Source: Mesorhizobium japonicum MAFF 303099
GTDB lineage: Bacteria; Pseudomonadota; Alphaproteobacteria; Rhizobiales; Rhizobiaceae
Reading direction: 5' to 3'
Length of the DNA stretch: 64,000 bases
NCBI RefSeq assembly: GCF_000009625.1
Contig: NC_002678.2
Location: 4,000,001-4,064,000 of the forward strand
Shown: positions 10,205-19,290 of the stretch, one piece after another
Numbering within the stretch: the first letter of the stretch is position 1
Layout: each line of letters starts with the position of its first letter
The notes under the pieces: generated by a model
What the model saw: the letters and a program-made list of their open reading frames with translations, nothing else
What the model was told of the DNA's origin: nothing
Databases searched by the model: none
Program-made: the position numbers and the translations under genes

Positions 10205-10990
10205 ATGACCGTCACGCCCCCAGCCTTTCTCCCCCCGACCTTTCTCAATGTCGATGGATCGAGCATCGCGGTGCGCCATAATGCGGGTTCGACGCCCGGT
10301 ATCGTCTGGCTCGGCGGCTACAAGTCGGACATGCTGGGCACGAAGGCGCAGACCCTGTCTGACTGGGCGGCAAAAGAAGGCCGCGCCTTCCTGCGCCATG
10401 ACTATTCCGGCCACGGCGAATCCGGCGGCGCCTTTGCCGACGGCACGATTTCGACATGGCTTTCGCAAAGCCTTGCCGTGTTCCGGAAGTTTGCCAAGGG
10501 CAATCAGATCCTGGTCGGCTCGTCGATGGGCGCCTGGATCGCGCTGCGCATGGTGCAGGAATTGCGCAAGGCAGGCGACACTAGCGTCGTCGGCCTGGTG
10601 TTGCTGGCGCCGGCGCCGGATTTTACCTCCGAGCTGGTCGAGCCCGTGCTGACCAAAGCGCAGAAGCGCGCCCTCGCTGAGAAGGGATTCTTCGCCGAGC
10701 CGTCGGACTATTCCACGGAGCCTTACATCTATACCCGCGCTTTGATCGAGGACGGGCGCGCCAACCGGGTGATGACTGGGCCGATCGACACGCATTGCCC
10801 GGTCCACATCCTGCAGGGCCTGGCCGATCCGGACGTACCGTCGAACCACGCGCTGAAGCTGGTCAGCCTGCTGCCGGCCGACGATGTCACGCTGTCGCTC
10901 ATTCCCGATGGCGACCACCGCCTGTCGCGACCGCAGGATCTCGACATGCTGGTGCGGGCGGTCGGCGACATGGCCGGGCGGGACAAGTGA
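10205..10990 (+). CDS. Alpha/beta hydrolase (ABHD10-like)
   Basis: This is a 261-residue serine hydrolase without a signal peptide. The triad is readable: nucleophile Ser107 in GSSMG, Asp208 (LQGLADPDVPS) and His238 (IPDGDHRLSRP). GGYKSDMLGTKA and RHDYSGHGESGG are typical of the ABHD10 / mycophenolate-glucuronide esterase-like branch, which cleaves small acyl esters and thioesters. The ATG at 10205 follows GAGGAAAAAGCC. Its stop is 2 bases before the benE start, so the hydrolase and the transporter are translationally coupled and may handle the same aromatic or acyl compound. That link is inference. Confidence 0.85.
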   Translation: MTVTPPAFLPPTFLNVDGSSIAVRHNAGSTPGIVWLGGYKSDMLGTKAQTLSDWAAKEGRAFLRHDYSGHGESGGAFADGTISTWLSQSLAVFRKFAKGNQILVGSSMGAWIALRMVQELRKAGDTSVVGLVLLAPAPDFTSELVEPVLTKAQKRALAEKGFFAEPSDYSTEPYIYTRALIEDGRANRVMTGPIDTHCPVHILQGLADPDVPSNHALKLVSLLPADDVTLSLIPDGDHRLSRPQDLDMLVRAVGDMAGRDK

Positions 10991-10992
10991 CG

Positions 10993-12135
10993 ATGCGCCT
11001 TTCCATTCCGATCTCGGCCTTCGTGGCGGCAATCGTCGGCTTTGGCGGCACGCTGGCCATCGTCATTGCCGCCGCCCACGCGGTCGGCGCGACGCAAATT
11101 CAGACGGCAAGCTGGGTGACGGCGATTTGCCTGGCCATGGCGATCGAGAGCCTGTGGCTGTCCTGGCGCACCAAAATGCCTGTCATCACCGCGTGGTCGA
11201 CCCCAGGCCTGGCGCTGATGGCGGCATCGAGCGGCTTTTCGATCGGCGAAGCCGTGGCCGCCTTCATCGTCACCGCCATCCTGTTGATCGCCACCGGTCT
11301 GTTCCGGCCCCTGACGCAATTGATCTCCAGGATACCGCCCTCGGTCGCTTCCGGCATGCTGGCCGGCATTGTCGTTACCTTCGCCCTCAACGCGGTCAAG
11401 ACCGTTCCCGTCGACCCCTGGCTGATCCTGCCGCTGATCGCGGCCTTCTTCTTGATCCGCGTGTTCCACCCGGCGCTGTCGGTGCTGGCGGTGCTGGTCG
11501 GCGGCGGTCTCGCCGCGTTTCTCACCGGCCGTGTCGGCGGCTTGCCGACCCCCGAACTGTCGACGCTGACGCTGATCGCGCCTGATTTCACCGCCAAGGC
11601 GATGATTGGCCTGGCGCTGCCGCTCTATCTCGTCACCATGGCCTCGCAGAACCTGTCGGGGCTGGCCGTGCTGCGCGCCGCCGGCTACCACCCGGAGCCC
11701 GGCCCGCTGATCGGCGTCACCGGCCTGTTTTCCCTGCTGTCGGCGCCGTTCGGCGGCTCGACCACCAATCTGGCGGCGATTTCGGCGGCGATCTGCACTG
11801 GGCCGGACGTCCATCCCGACCCCGCCGAGCGCTGGAAGACCGGCCCCTTCTATGCGCTCGCCTATGTCATCTTCGCGATTTTCGGCGCGTCGCTGGTGGC
11901 GATCTTCGCCGTCCTGCCGCAAAGCCTGATCGTGCTGGTGGCGGGTCTGGCGCTGATGGCCTCGCTGGCCAACGCGCTGGCGATCGCGCTGAAGGATGAG
12001 GGCGACCGCATGGCCGCCATCGTCACCTTTGTCGTCACCGCTTCGGGATTGACCCTGTTCGGCGTTGGCGCGGCATTCTGGGGGCTGATCGCAGGGCTGG
12101 TCGTGCTTTTCCTCGACAGGCTCAAAAAGCGATAG
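10993..12135 (+). CDS. benE: BenE-family benzoate/H+ symporter-like protein
   Basis: This is a 380-residue polytopic membrane protein with roughly 10-12 hydrophobic segments. It matches BenE across its length: the start with GFGGTLAIVIAAAHAVGATQIQTASWVTAICLAMAIESLWLSW, the region PVITAWSTPGLAL, and LSAPFGGSTTNLAAISAAICTGPDVHPDPAERW. The family imports benzoate or related aromatics with protons. No benzoate-degradation genes are nearby, so the substrate may differ. It is coupled to the upstream hydrolase. Confidence 0.9.
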   Translation: MRLSIPISAFVAAIVGFGGTLAIVIAAAHAVGATQIQTASWVTAICLAMAIESLWLSWRTKMPVITAWSTPGLALMAASSGFSIGEAVAAFIVTAILLIATGLFRPLTQLISRIPPSVASGMLAGIVVTFALNAVKTVPVDPWLILPLIAAFFLIRVFHPALSVLAVLVGGGLAAFLTGRVGGLPTPELSTLTLIAPDFTAKAMIGLALPLYLVTMASQNLSGLAVLRAAGYHPEPGPLIGVTGLFSLLSAPFGGSTTNLAAISAAICTGPDVHPDPAERWKTGPFYALAYVIFAIFGASLVAIFAVLPQSLIVLVAGLALMASLANALAIALKDEGDRMAAIVTFVVTASGLTLFGVGAAFWGLIAGLVVLFLDRLKKR

Positions 12136-12252
12136 TCATTTCAAACCCTTGTCCGGTTTTGGCGGACATTGTCTTGAATCGCCGTTTTTGCCTTCCCATT
12201 TCGATTCCACGCAGCCGGTCCTGGCTGTCTCCAACCGAAGGAATGGGAGAAA

Positions 12253-12735
12253 ATGAACACATCTGCATTGATCCGCCCGGCCTGGACGCCGGCAACCATC
12301 GCGTTGATGGTGATCGGCTTCATGGTGTTCTGGCCGCTGGGCTTCGCCATGCTCGCCTACATCATCTGGGGCGACCGGCTCGACGGCTTCAAGCGTGACG
12401 TCAACCGTGCGACCGACGGCATCTTCGCCGGCTGCCGCCGCGGTTCCGACAAGGCCGCTCGCTGGGGCAATGGCTCCGCCCGCACCGGCAACGTCGCTTT
12501 CGACGACTGGCGCGAAAAGGAGCTCGAGCGCCTCGCCGAGGAACGCCGCAAGCTCGACGACATGCTGACCGAGTTCGACGACTATGCCCGCGAACTGCGC
12601 CGCGCCAAGGATCAGGACGAGTTCGATCGCTTCATGGCCAAGCGCAACAAGTCGACCGCGCCGGCGAAGACCGATCCGAACACCGGCACGACCCCGACCA
12701 AGCGCGGCAAGGGCTCGAACCTGCTTGACGACTGA
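12253..12735 (+). CDS. DUF2852 membrane-anchored protein
   Basis: This is a 160-residue protein. One N-terminal transmembrane segment (about 13-38, ATIALMVIGFMVFWPLGFAMLAYIIW) is followed by GDRLDGFKRD and a charged, probably coiled-coil region (about 80-125: WREKELERLAEERRKLDDMLTEFDDYARELRRAKDQDEFDRFMAKR). The tail is low-complexity. The pattern matches DUF2852, found mainly in Rhizobiales; its function is unknown. A GGAATGGGAG ribosome site precedes the ATG, and a strong terminator follows, so it is a single-gene unit. Confidence 0.85.
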   Translation: MNTSALIRPAWTPATIALMVIGFMVFWPLGFAMLAYIIWGDRLDGFKRDVNRATDGIFAGCRRGSDKAARWGNGSARTGNVAFDDWREKELERLAEERRKLDDMLTEFDDYARELRRAKDQDEFDRFMAKRNKSTAPAKTDPNTGTTPTKRGKGSNLLDD

Positions 12736-12764
12736 GGCTGTGCGACAAGCCCGATCGTGAAAAA

Positions 12765-12798
12765 AAACGGCGTCGCGTGAGCGGCGCCGTTTCTTTTT
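12765..12798. terminator. Rho-independent terminator after the DUF2852 gene
   Basis: AAACGGCG (12765-12772) pairs with CGCCGTTT (12785-12792), followed by CTTTTTT on the plus strand and preceded by an A-run. It is a strong, possibly bidirectional terminator. Confidence 0.9.
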
Positions 12799-12837
12799 TG
12801 TTCTAGTCGTTTTTCTCGAATCGCGTATCGTCCCGCC

Positions 12838-13596
12838 ATGACCATCGGATTCTTCCGCAATCTGACGAAGCCCAAGGCCACGCCAGTCGTGGAGCGCGAA
12901 TATTGCGTCGCCGGTCGCACGCTGCCGCTCAAGATCGTCGAGAGCGCCCGCGCACGGCGCCTGACGCTGCGCATCGATTCCGGCGGCCAGGGCCTGCGCA
13001 TCACCGTGCCGCCCGGCCTGCGCCGTGGCGAGGTGGACAGGTTCCTCGACCGCCATCAGGACTGGCTGGAGCAGCGCCTGGCCAAGGTGCCGACGCGCCC
13101 GCAAGTGCGGCCGGGCATCAAGATCCCGATCCGGGGCGTGCCGCACCGCATCGTCCATGAGCCGTCAAAGCGCGGCACCGTCACCGTGTCGCGCGACGAG
13201 CGTGGGCCACTGCTGATCGTCCATGGCGACCGGATACATCTGCCGCGCCGTATCGCCGACTTCTTGAAGCGCGAGGCCAAGAAGGAGATCGAGAAGCTGG
13301 TGATCAAGCACACCGAGGCGCTCGGCAAGCGCGCCAAGGCGATCCGCTACAAGGACACGTCGAGCCGCTGGGGCTCCTGCACCTCGGAAGGCAATCTCTC
13401 CTTCTCCTGGCGCATCATGATGGCGCCGCAGCCTGTTATAAATTACCTCGTGGCGCATGAGGTCGCGCATCTCAAGGAGATGAACCACGGCCCGAAATTC
13501 TGGAAATTGTGCGAAAAACTCTGCCCCGACACCGACCGCTGCAAGGACTGGCTGAAGCGCAACGGCGGCGCGCTGCAGGCGATCATGTTCGAGTAG
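12838..13596 (+). CDS. YgjP-like (DUF45/M48-type) metal-dependent hydrolase
   Basis: This is a 252-residue cytoplasmic protein of the YgjP-like metallopeptidase family. The zinc motif is H207-E208-x-x-H211 (LVAHEVAHLKEMNH) with a further His217, preceded by the family sequence RYKDTSSRWGSCTSEGNLSFSWRIMMAPQPVINY. The family resembles SprT/minigluzincin peptidases, but substrates are unknown. It lies just after the DUF2852 terminator and ends 1 base from the stop of the convergent gene. Confidence 0.88.
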   Translation: MTIGFFRNLTKPKATPVVEREYCVAGRTLPLKIVESARARRLTLRIDSGGQGLRITVPPGLRRGEVDRFLDRHQDWLEQRLAKVPTRPQVRPGIKIPIRGVPHRIVHEPSKRGTVTVSRDERGPLLIVHGDRIHLPRRIADFLKREAKKEIEKLVIKHTEALGKRAKAIRYKDTSSRWGSCTSEGNLSFSWRIMMAPQPVINYLVAHEVAHLKEMNHGPKFWKLCEKLCPDTDRCKDWLKRNGGALQAIMFE

Positions 13597-13815
13597 TCAA
13601 TCGTCATTCGCGGCGTTGAGTTCCTCGGGGCGCAGCCCTTCATCGCCATGATGCGGCCAGGGCAGGAAATTCCGGTCAAATTCATCGCTGCCGAAATAGT
13701 CGAGCGCCCGATGCGCCTCGGCGCCGTTGAAGGCGGCCTTGTCCATCAGATGGGCGATGACTTCGCGCGCCTGCGCGATCTTCTGCTTCAGTTCCGCAAC
13801 CGTTCTGTCGGCCAT
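13597..13815 (-). CDS. Small conserved hypothetical protein
   Basis: This is a 72-residue soluble protein: MADRTVAELKQKIAQAREVIAHLMDKAAFNGAEAHRALDYFGSDEFDRNFLPWPHHGDEGLRPEELNAANDD. An N-terminal helix is followed by an acidic tail. I chose the ATG at 13815 because GGGAGAA sits at ideal distance upstream; a longer in-frame start has no such site. The tight convergent stop with the peptidase gene and the clean ribosome site argue that it is real. No family was recognised. Confidence 0.65.
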   Translation of the reverse strand: MADRTVAELKQKIAQAREVIAHLMDKAAFNGAEAHRALDYFGSDEFDRNFLPWPHHGDEGLRPEELNAANDD

Positions 13816-13939
13816 GATCGTTCTCCCGCCCTGCATGCTGCCAATTAAACCCGTCATCAATAGGTAGCGCCTTTGGCGTTGCCGGCAAACAGTATGCTTT
13901 TTCTCGACTCTGTCTCGATTTCATGCCAATTCCCGCGCC

Positions 13940-14599
13940 ATGGCGCTCGACATCAAAATCTGCGGCTTGAAGACCGACCAGGCAATGGCCGCGGCGCTCG
14001 GCGGCGGTGCCAGCCATGTCGGCTTTATCTTCTTCGCGAAGAGCCCGCGTTATGTCGAGCCGGCGGAAGCCGGGCGTCTGCGCGAAGCCGCGCGCGGCAA
14101 GGCCGTGGCGGTTGCTGTGACGGTCGATGCAACCGACGCTTTCCTGGACGAGATTGTCTCGGCCATGCAGCCCGACATGCTGCAGTTGCACGGCTCGGAA
14201 CACCCCGAACGGGTGGCTGAACTGAAGGCTCGCTATGGCTTGCCGGTGATGAAGGCATTGCCGCTCAGCGAGGCCGCCGACCTCGACCGGATCAGACCGT
14301 TCATTGGCATTGCCGACCGGTTCCTGTTCGATGCCAAGCCACCGAAAGGCTCCGAACTGCCGGGTGGCAATGGCGTCGCCTTCGACTGGCGCATCCTTGC
14401 CGGCCTTGACGCCGGCGTCGATTACATGCTTTCCGGTGGGCTCAACGCCGCCAATATCGGCGATGCCCTTCGGCTTGCGAACCCGCCCGGAATAGACATT
14501 TCGTCGGGCGTGGAAAGCGCGCCGGGCGTCAAGGATCCGGCGCTTATCGAACAGTTTTTCCGGGCCGTCCGAGCAGCACGCGACGACCGGGCCGCCTAA
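13940..14599 (+). CDS. trpF: Phosphoribosylanthranilate isomerase
   Basis: This is a 219-residue TIM-barrel enzyme that converts N-(5-phosphoribosyl)anthranilate to CdRP in tryptophan synthesis. Diagnostic segments are the N-terminal IKICGLKT (catalytic Cys), [34 protein letters not shown], and the phosphate-binding end [41 protein letters not shown]. The start ATG is at 13940. It is the first gene of trpF-trpB-trpA-accD, the usual alphaproteobacterial order, though a palindromic repeat separates it from trpB. Confidence 0.97.
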   Translation: MALDIKICGLKTDQAMAAALGGGASHVGFIFFAKSPRYVEPAEAGRLREAARGKAVAVAVTVDATDAFLDEIVSAMQPDMLQLHGSEHPERVAELKARYGLPVMKALPLSEAADLDRIRPFIGIADRFLFDAKPPKGSELPGGNGVAFDWRILAGLDAGVDYMLSGGLNAANIGDALRLANPPGIDISSGVESAPGVKDPALIEQFFRAVRAARDDRAA

Positions 14600-14615
14600 C
14601 GCCTTTAAACAAGAG

Positions 14616-14660
14616 TATGTCCCGGAAAAATGGGAACCGGTTTTCCGACAAGGACATGCT
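14616..14660. repeat. Rhizobial palindromic repeat (ATGTCC type)
   Basis: The inverted repeat runs from TATGTCCCGG to GGACATGC with a GAACCGGTTTTC core. It is transcribed between trpF and trpB. The sequence type is very common in rhizobial intergenic regions and is related to the element at 9254-9299. Confidence 0.8.
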
Positions 14661-14687
14661 CAAAACATAAGATTTAGGAGATCGGCG

Positions 14688-15938
14688 ATGGACCAGCCGG
14701 CGACGCCCAATTCCTTCCGCACCGGACCCGACGAGCAGGGCATGTTCGGCATTTTCGGCGGCCGTTTCGTCGCAGAAACGCTGATGCCGCTGATCCTCGA
14801 CCTGGAGCGGCACTGGAACGAGGTCAAGAACGATCCGGATTTCAGGGCTGAGCTGACCGATCTTTCGACCCACTATGCCGGACGCCCGTCGAAGCTCTAT
14901 TTCGCCGAGGGTCTTACGAAGCATCTTCGCGAGGTTTCCTCGGCGAAGGGCCTCGGGGGCGGCGCCAAAGTCTATTTCAAGCGCGAGGACCTGAACCACA
15001 CCGGGTCGCACAAGATCAACAACTGCCTCGGCCAGATCCTGCTGGCCAAGCGCATGGGCAAGAAGCGCATCATCGCCGAGACAGGCGCCGGCCAGCATGG
15101 CGTGGCATCCGCCACCGTCGCCGCCCGCTTCGGCTATCCCTGCGTCGTCTACATGGGCGCCACCGACGTTGCCCGGCAGAGCCCGAACGTGTTTCGCATG
15201 AAGCTGCTCGGCGCCGAAGTGCGGCCGGTCACCGCTGGCCACGGCACGCTGAAGGACGCCATGAACGAAGCCCTTCGCGATTGGGTCACCAATGTCGAGG
15301 ACACCTATTATCTTATCGGCACAGCCGCAGGCCCGCATCCCTATCCGGAGCTGGTGCGCGACTTCCAGTCGGTGATCGGCACCGAGGCGCGCGCGCAAAT
15401 CCTCGAACAGGAAGGCCGGCTGCCCGACACCATCATTGCCGCTGTCGGCGGCGGCTCGAATGCCATCGGTCTGTTCCATCCCTTCCTCGACGACAAGGAC
15501 GTGCGCATCATCGGCATCGAAGCCGGCGGGCGCGGCCTCGACGGCATCGAGCACTGCGCCTCGATGAATGCCGGTTCTCCCGGCGTGCTGCACGGCAACC
15601 GCACCTATCTCCTGCAGAATGCCGACGGCCAGATCATGGACGGCCATTCGATCTCGGCCGGCCTCGACTATCCCGGCGTCGGCCCGGAGCATTCCTGGCT
15701 GCGCGATTCCGGCCGCGTCGAATATGTGCCGATCCTCGACGACGAGGCGCTGGAAGCCTTCAAGCTGACGACGCGCGTCGAAGGCATCATCCCGGCGCTG
15801 GAATCCGCGCACGCCATCGCCCACGCGGTGAAGATCGTGCCTGCCATGGACAAGGACCAGATCGTCATCGTCAACCTGTCCGGCCGTGGCGACAAGGACG
15901 TGCACACGGTGGCCTCGATGCTGGGCATGGAGATCTAG
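14688..15938 (+). CDS. trpB: Tryptophan synthase beta chain
   Basis: This is a 416-residue PLP enzyme that condenses indole with serine. Landmarks are the N-terminus [16 protein letters not shown], the PLP lysine Lys109 in [32 protein letters not shown], and the phosphate-binding loop VGGGSNAIG. Length is normal. It works as an alpha2-beta2 complex with TrpA, encoded 62 bases downstream. Its stop codon lies within one arm of a long inverted repeat that leads to trpA. Confidence 0.98.
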   Translation: MDQPATPNSFRTGPDEQGMFGIFGGRFVAETLMPLILDLERHWNEVKNDPDFRAELTDLSTHYAGRPSKLYFAEGLTKHLREVSSAKGLGGGAKVYFKREDLNHTGSHKINNCLGQILLAKRMGKKRIIAETGAGQHGVASATVAARFGYPCVVYMGATDVARQSPNVFRMKLLGAEVRPVTAGHGTLKDAMNEALRDWVTNVEDTYYLIGTAAGPHPYPELVRDFQSVIGTEARAQILEQEGRLPDTIIAAVGGGSNAIGLFHPFLDDKDVRIIGIEAGGRGLDGIEHCASMNAGSPGVLHGNRTYLLQNADGQIMDGHSISAGLDYPGVGPEHSWLRDSGRVEYVPILDDEALEAFKLTTRVEGIIPALESAHAIAHAVKIVPAMDKDQIVIVNLSGRGDKDVHTVASMLGMEI

Positions 15939-16004
15939 GCCCTTTGGACAGTTTCGATTTGGGAGTTGATTATGAGCAAAATTCGTCCAAAGGGCCAGAC
16001 ATGA
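15938..16004 (+). promoter_or_regulatory. trpB-trpA intercistronic inverted repeat with minicistron
   Basis: GGCCCTTTGGAC (15938-15949, starting on the last base of the trpB stop) and GTCCAAAGGGCC (15985-15996) form a perfect 12-bp stem around a 35-base loop. The second arm contains AAAGGG, the only plausible ribosome site for trpA (ATG at 16001). Inside the loop GGGAG precedes an ATG at 15972. This opens a 10-codon frame ([10 protein letters not shown]) whose TGA at 16002-16004 overlaps the trpA start. Ribosomes on it would melt the arm and hand over to trpA. Confidence 0.55.
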
Positions 16005-16840
16005 CGACCCGCATCGACCGCCGCATGGCGAAGCTGAAGACCGAAGGCCGCCCGGCACTCGTCACCTATTTCATGGGCGGCGATCCCGACTACGATACCT
16101 CGCTGTCGATCATGAAGGCGCTCCCCGGCGCCGGCTCCGACATCATCGAGCTCGGCATGCCGTTCTCCGATCCGATGGCCGACGGTCCGGCGATCCAGGC
16201 GGCAGGGCTGCGGGCGCTGAAAGGCGGCCAGACGCTGGTCAAGACGCTGAAGATGGCGTCCGAGTTCCGCGCCGGCGACAATGAAACGCCGATCGTGCTG
16301 ATGGGCTACTACAACCCGATCTACATCTATGGCGTCGACCGCTTCCTGAAAGACGCGCTGGCCAGCGGCATCGACGGGCTGATCGTCGTCGACCTGCCGC
16401 CGGAAATGGATGAGGAACTCTGCATTCCGGCGTTGAAGGCCGGCATCAACTTCATCCGCCTGGCGACGCCGACCACCGACGACAAGCGCCTGCCCAAGGT
16501 GCTGCAGAACACCTCCGGCTTCGTTTACTACGTCTCGATGACCGGCATCACCGGTTCGGCGCTGGCCGACACCGGCAAGGTGGCGGCGGCAGTCAACCGC
16601 ATCAAGGGTCACACAGACCTGCCGGTCTGCGTCGGCTTCGGCGTCAAGACCGCCGAACAGGCGCGTGTCATCGGCGCCAACGCCGATGGCGTTGTCGTCG
16701 GCACGGCAATCGTCAATGCGGTCGCCAATGTGTTGGGGCCGAAGGGCGAAAAGACCGCCGACCCGGCCGAGGCCGTCGCCACACTGGTCAGCGGCCTGGC
16801 GCAAGGCGTGCGTTCGGCCCGCCTTGCTGCTGCCGAATAG
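16001..16840 (+). CDS. trpA: Tryptophan synthase alpha chain
   Basis: This is a 279-residue TIM-barrel subunit that cleaves indole-3-glycerol phosphate and channels indole to TrpB. Catalytic Glu50 and Asp61 are present ([19 protein letters not shown]), as are [10 protein letters not shown], the phosphate-loop VSMTGITGS and [11 protein letters not shown]. The start [13 protein letters not shown] at 16001 is set by homology and by the 4-base overlap with the minicistron. It is followed 48 bp later by accD. Confidence 0.98.
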   Translation: MTTRIDRRMAKLKTEGRPALVTYFMGGDPDYDTSLSIMKALPGAGSDIIELGMPFSDPMADGPAIQAAGLRALKGGQTLVKTLKMASEFRAGDNETPIVLMGYYNPIYIYGVDRFLKDALASGIDGLIVVDLPPEMDEELCIPALKAGINFIRLATPTTDDKRLPKVLQNTSGFVYYVSMTGITGSALADTGKVAAAVNRIKGHTDLPVCVGFGVKTAEQARVIGANADGVVVGTAIVNAVANVLGPKGEKTADPAEAVATLVSGLAQGVRSARLAAAE

Positions 16841-16888
16841 TTTTCCTACGTCTTTAGCCAACTCTTCGTCAGGACAGGAGCCGAAGCG

Positions 16889-17815
16889 ATGAACTGGATC
16901 ACCAATTACGTTCGCCCGAAGATCAATTCGATGCTCGGCCGGCGCACCGACATGCCCGAGAATCTCTGGATCAAGGATCCCGAGACCGGCGAAATGGTGT
17001 TCCACAAGGATCTGGAATCCAATCAGTTCGTCATCCCGTCTTCCGGCCACCACATGAAGATTTCGGCCAAGGAGCGGCTGAAATACTTCCTCGATGACGG
17101 CAGGTACGAGCAGCTCGAAAACCCCAAGGTTGTGCTGGATCCGCTGAAGTTCCGCGACGAGAAGCGCTATACCGACCGACTGAAGGACGCCAAGGCCAAG
17201 ACCGGCCTGGAAGACGCCATCGTGAACGCGCTGGGCACCATCGAGGGCCTGCCGGTGGTGGTGACGGTGCAGGATTTCGCCTTCATGGGCGGCTCGCTCG
17301 GCATGGCGGCGGGCGACGCCATCGTGCATGCTTTCGAGGTCGCCCTGCAACGCAAGCGACCGCTGATCCTGTTTGCCGCCTCCGGCGGCGCGCGCATGCA
17401 GGAAGGTATTTTGTCCCTCATGCAATTGCCGCGCACCACGGTCGGCGTCGACCGGCTGAAGGAAGCCGGCCTGCCCTATATCGTCGTGCTGACCAACCCG
17501 ACCACCGGCGGCGTCACCGCCTCCTATGCCATGCTGGGCGACGTGCATATCGCCGAGCCGGGCGCGCTGATCGGCTTTGCCGGGCCGCGCGTCATCGAAC
17601 AGACCATCCGCGAGAAACTGCCGGACGGCTTCCAGCGCTCAGAATATCTGATGGAGCACGGCATGGTCGACATGGTGGTGTCGCGGCTCGAGATGCGCCA
17701 AACGATCGCGCGGCTGCTGAAGATGCTGCTCAAGATGCCGGGCGAACAGAAGCCGCTGGAGCCGGAAATCCTGCCGCCCGCCGTGGTTGCCGCCGAAGCC
17801 AGGCCGCAAGCCTGA
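16889..17815 (+). CDS. accD: Acetyl-CoA carboxylase carboxyltransferase subunit beta
   Basis: This is a 308-residue subunit that, with AccA, transfers CO2 from carboxybiotin to acetyl-CoA in fatty acid synthesis. The crotonase-like core is normal ([64 protein letters not shown]). The N-terminal zinc ribbon is not: where E. coli has two CxxC pairs, this protein reads [35 protein letters not shown], with no Cys at all. Position after trpA is the usual alphaproteobacterial arrangement. Confidence 0.96.
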   Translation: MNWITNYVRPKINSMLGRRTDMPENLWIKDPETGEMVFHKDLESNQFVIPSSGHHMKISAKERLKYFLDDGRYEQLENPKVVLDPLKFRDEKRYTDRLKDAKAKTGLEDAIVNALGTIEGLPVVVTVQDFAFMGGSLGMAAGDAIVHAFEVALQRKRPLILFAASGGARMQEGILSLMQLPRTTVGVDRLKEAGLPYIVVLTNPTTGGVTASYAMLGDVHIAEPGALIGFAGPRVIEQTIREKLPDGFQRSEYLMEHGMVDMVVSRLEMRQTIARLLKMLLKMPGEQKPLEPEILPPAVVAAEARPQA

Positions 17816-17934
17816 GGCGACATCAACCGCCGCGAACAGCGATTGCGCCATGTCCATGGCGCGCTGTAGCCTTTTGATTGCCATGGCCATTCCGGATTGA
17901 TTCTGGTGCTCGGGCCATGCGCCGGGATTTAGCC

Positions 17935-19260
17935 ATGACAACGCTTGCCGCCGACCGCGAAATCGAAGCCCTGATGGCGCTTCATCCGAAAGGTTTCGAC
18001 CTTTCGCTCGACCGCATCACGCGGCTCTTGGAGCGGCTTGGCAATCCGCAGGACCTGCTGCCGCCGGTCATCCACATCGCCGGCACCAACGGCAAGGGTT
18101 CCTGCGCCGCCTTTTCCCGCGCGCTGCTCGAAGCCGCCGGCCACCTAGTCCATGTCCACACTTCGCCGCACCTGGTGAACTGGGCCGAGCGCTACCGGCT
18201 GGCCGCTGAAGGCGGCGGCAAACTCGTCGACGATGAGACCTTCGCCGAGGCCATTGCCCGCGTCGCCAAGGCCAATGACGGCCAGAAGATCACCGTCTTC
18301 GAGATCCTCACCGCCGTCACCTTCATCCTGTTTTCCGAACATCCGGCCGAAGCCGCCATCATCGAGGTCGGCCTCGGTGGCCGCTTCGATGCCACCAATG
18401 TTGTCACCAGGCCCGCCGTGACCGTGATCATGCCGGTGTCGATGGACCATGAAGCCTATCTCGGCGACCGGGTCGAACTGATCGCCGCCGAAAAAGCCGG
18501 CATCATGAAGCGCGGCTGCCCGGTGGTCATCGGCGCGCAGGAAAGCGAGACGGCGCTGCAGGTGCTGATCGAGACCGCCGAGCGGCTGGAGTGCCCGACC
18601 TTCGTCTATGGCCAGGATTTCCTCGCCTTCGAAGAAAACGGCCGCATGGTCTACCAGGACGAGGATGGGTTGATGGATTTGCCGCCGCCGCGTCTGCCGG
18701 GACGGCATCAGTTCGCCAATGCCGCCGCGGCGATCGCCGCGGTCAAGGCGGCCGGCTTCGAGATCAGCCACCGCGCCGCCGAGAAGGCGATGACCCATGT
18801 CGCCTGGCCCGGCCGCATGCAGAAATTGGCGCAGGGTCGGCTGACGGATCTGGCGCCGAAGGGCGCCGACATCTGGCTCGACGGCGGCCACAATCCGGGC
18901 GCCGGCGTGGTCGTCGCCGAAGCGCTGGCCGAACAGGAAGAAAAGAACCCGCGGCCGCTGTTCCTCATTTCGGGCATGATCAACACCAAGGACCAGAGTG
19001 GCTATTTCCGCGCCTTCAAGGGCCTCGTCCGGCATGTCTATACGGTGCCGGTGAGCCTGAGCGATGCCGGCGTGCCGAACGACGAACTGGCGATCCGGGC
19101 CACGGAAGCCGGGCTGACCGCCGAGCCGGTGAGTTCCGTCGCCAACGCGCTGATGCTGCTGCGCGACACATGGGACGGCCCGCCGCCCCGCATCCTGATC
19201 GGCGGATCACTCTATCTTGCCGGCGCGGTGCTAGCCGAGAATGGCACGCCGCCGACCTGA
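17935..19260 (+). CDS. folC: Bifunctional folylpolyglutamate synthase / dihydrofolate synthase
   Basis: This is a 441-residue Mur-ligase-family enzyme that adds glutamate to dihydropteroate and folates. The P-loop is IHIAGTNGKGSCAAF (about 47-61), followed by VHTSPHLVNWAERYRL, the GLGGRFDATN motif, the PGRHQFANAAAAIAAV hinge and the C-terminal WLDGGHNPGA. I chose the ATG at 17935; in-frame starts at 17878 and 17917 are possible. It follows accD on the same strand with a gap of about 120 bp, as in many rhizobia. Confidence 0.95.
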   Translation: MTTLAADREIEALMALHPKGFDLSLDRITRLLERLGNPQDLLPPVIHIAGTNGKGSCAAFSRALLEAAGHLVHVHTSPHLVNWAERYRLAAEGGGKLVDDETFAEAIARVAKANDGQKITVFEILTAVTFILFSEHPAEAAIIEVGLGGRFDATNVVTRPAVTVIMPVSMDHEAYLGDRVELIAAEKAGIMKRGCPVVIGAQESETALQVLIETAERLECPTFVYGQDFLAFEENGRMVYQDEDGLMDLPPPRLPGRHQFANAAAAIAAVKAAGFEISHRAAEKAMTHVAWPGRMQKLAQGRLTDLAPKGADIWLDGGHNPGAGVVVAEALAEQEEKNPRPLFLISGMINTKDQSGYFRAFKGLVRHVYTVPVSLSDAGVPNDELAIRATEAGLTAEPVSSVANALMLLRDTWDGPPPRILIGGSLYLAGAVLAENGTPPT

Positions 19261-19290
19261 GCGCTTGATGACCGACGCAGGAAGCCCGTG

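Noticed and set aside
12838..13596. SprT-type DNA-protein crosslink protease
   Set aside because: The HExxH context (RWGSCTSEGNLSFSW, VAHEVAHLKEMNH) fits the YgjP-like group better than SprT/Spartan.
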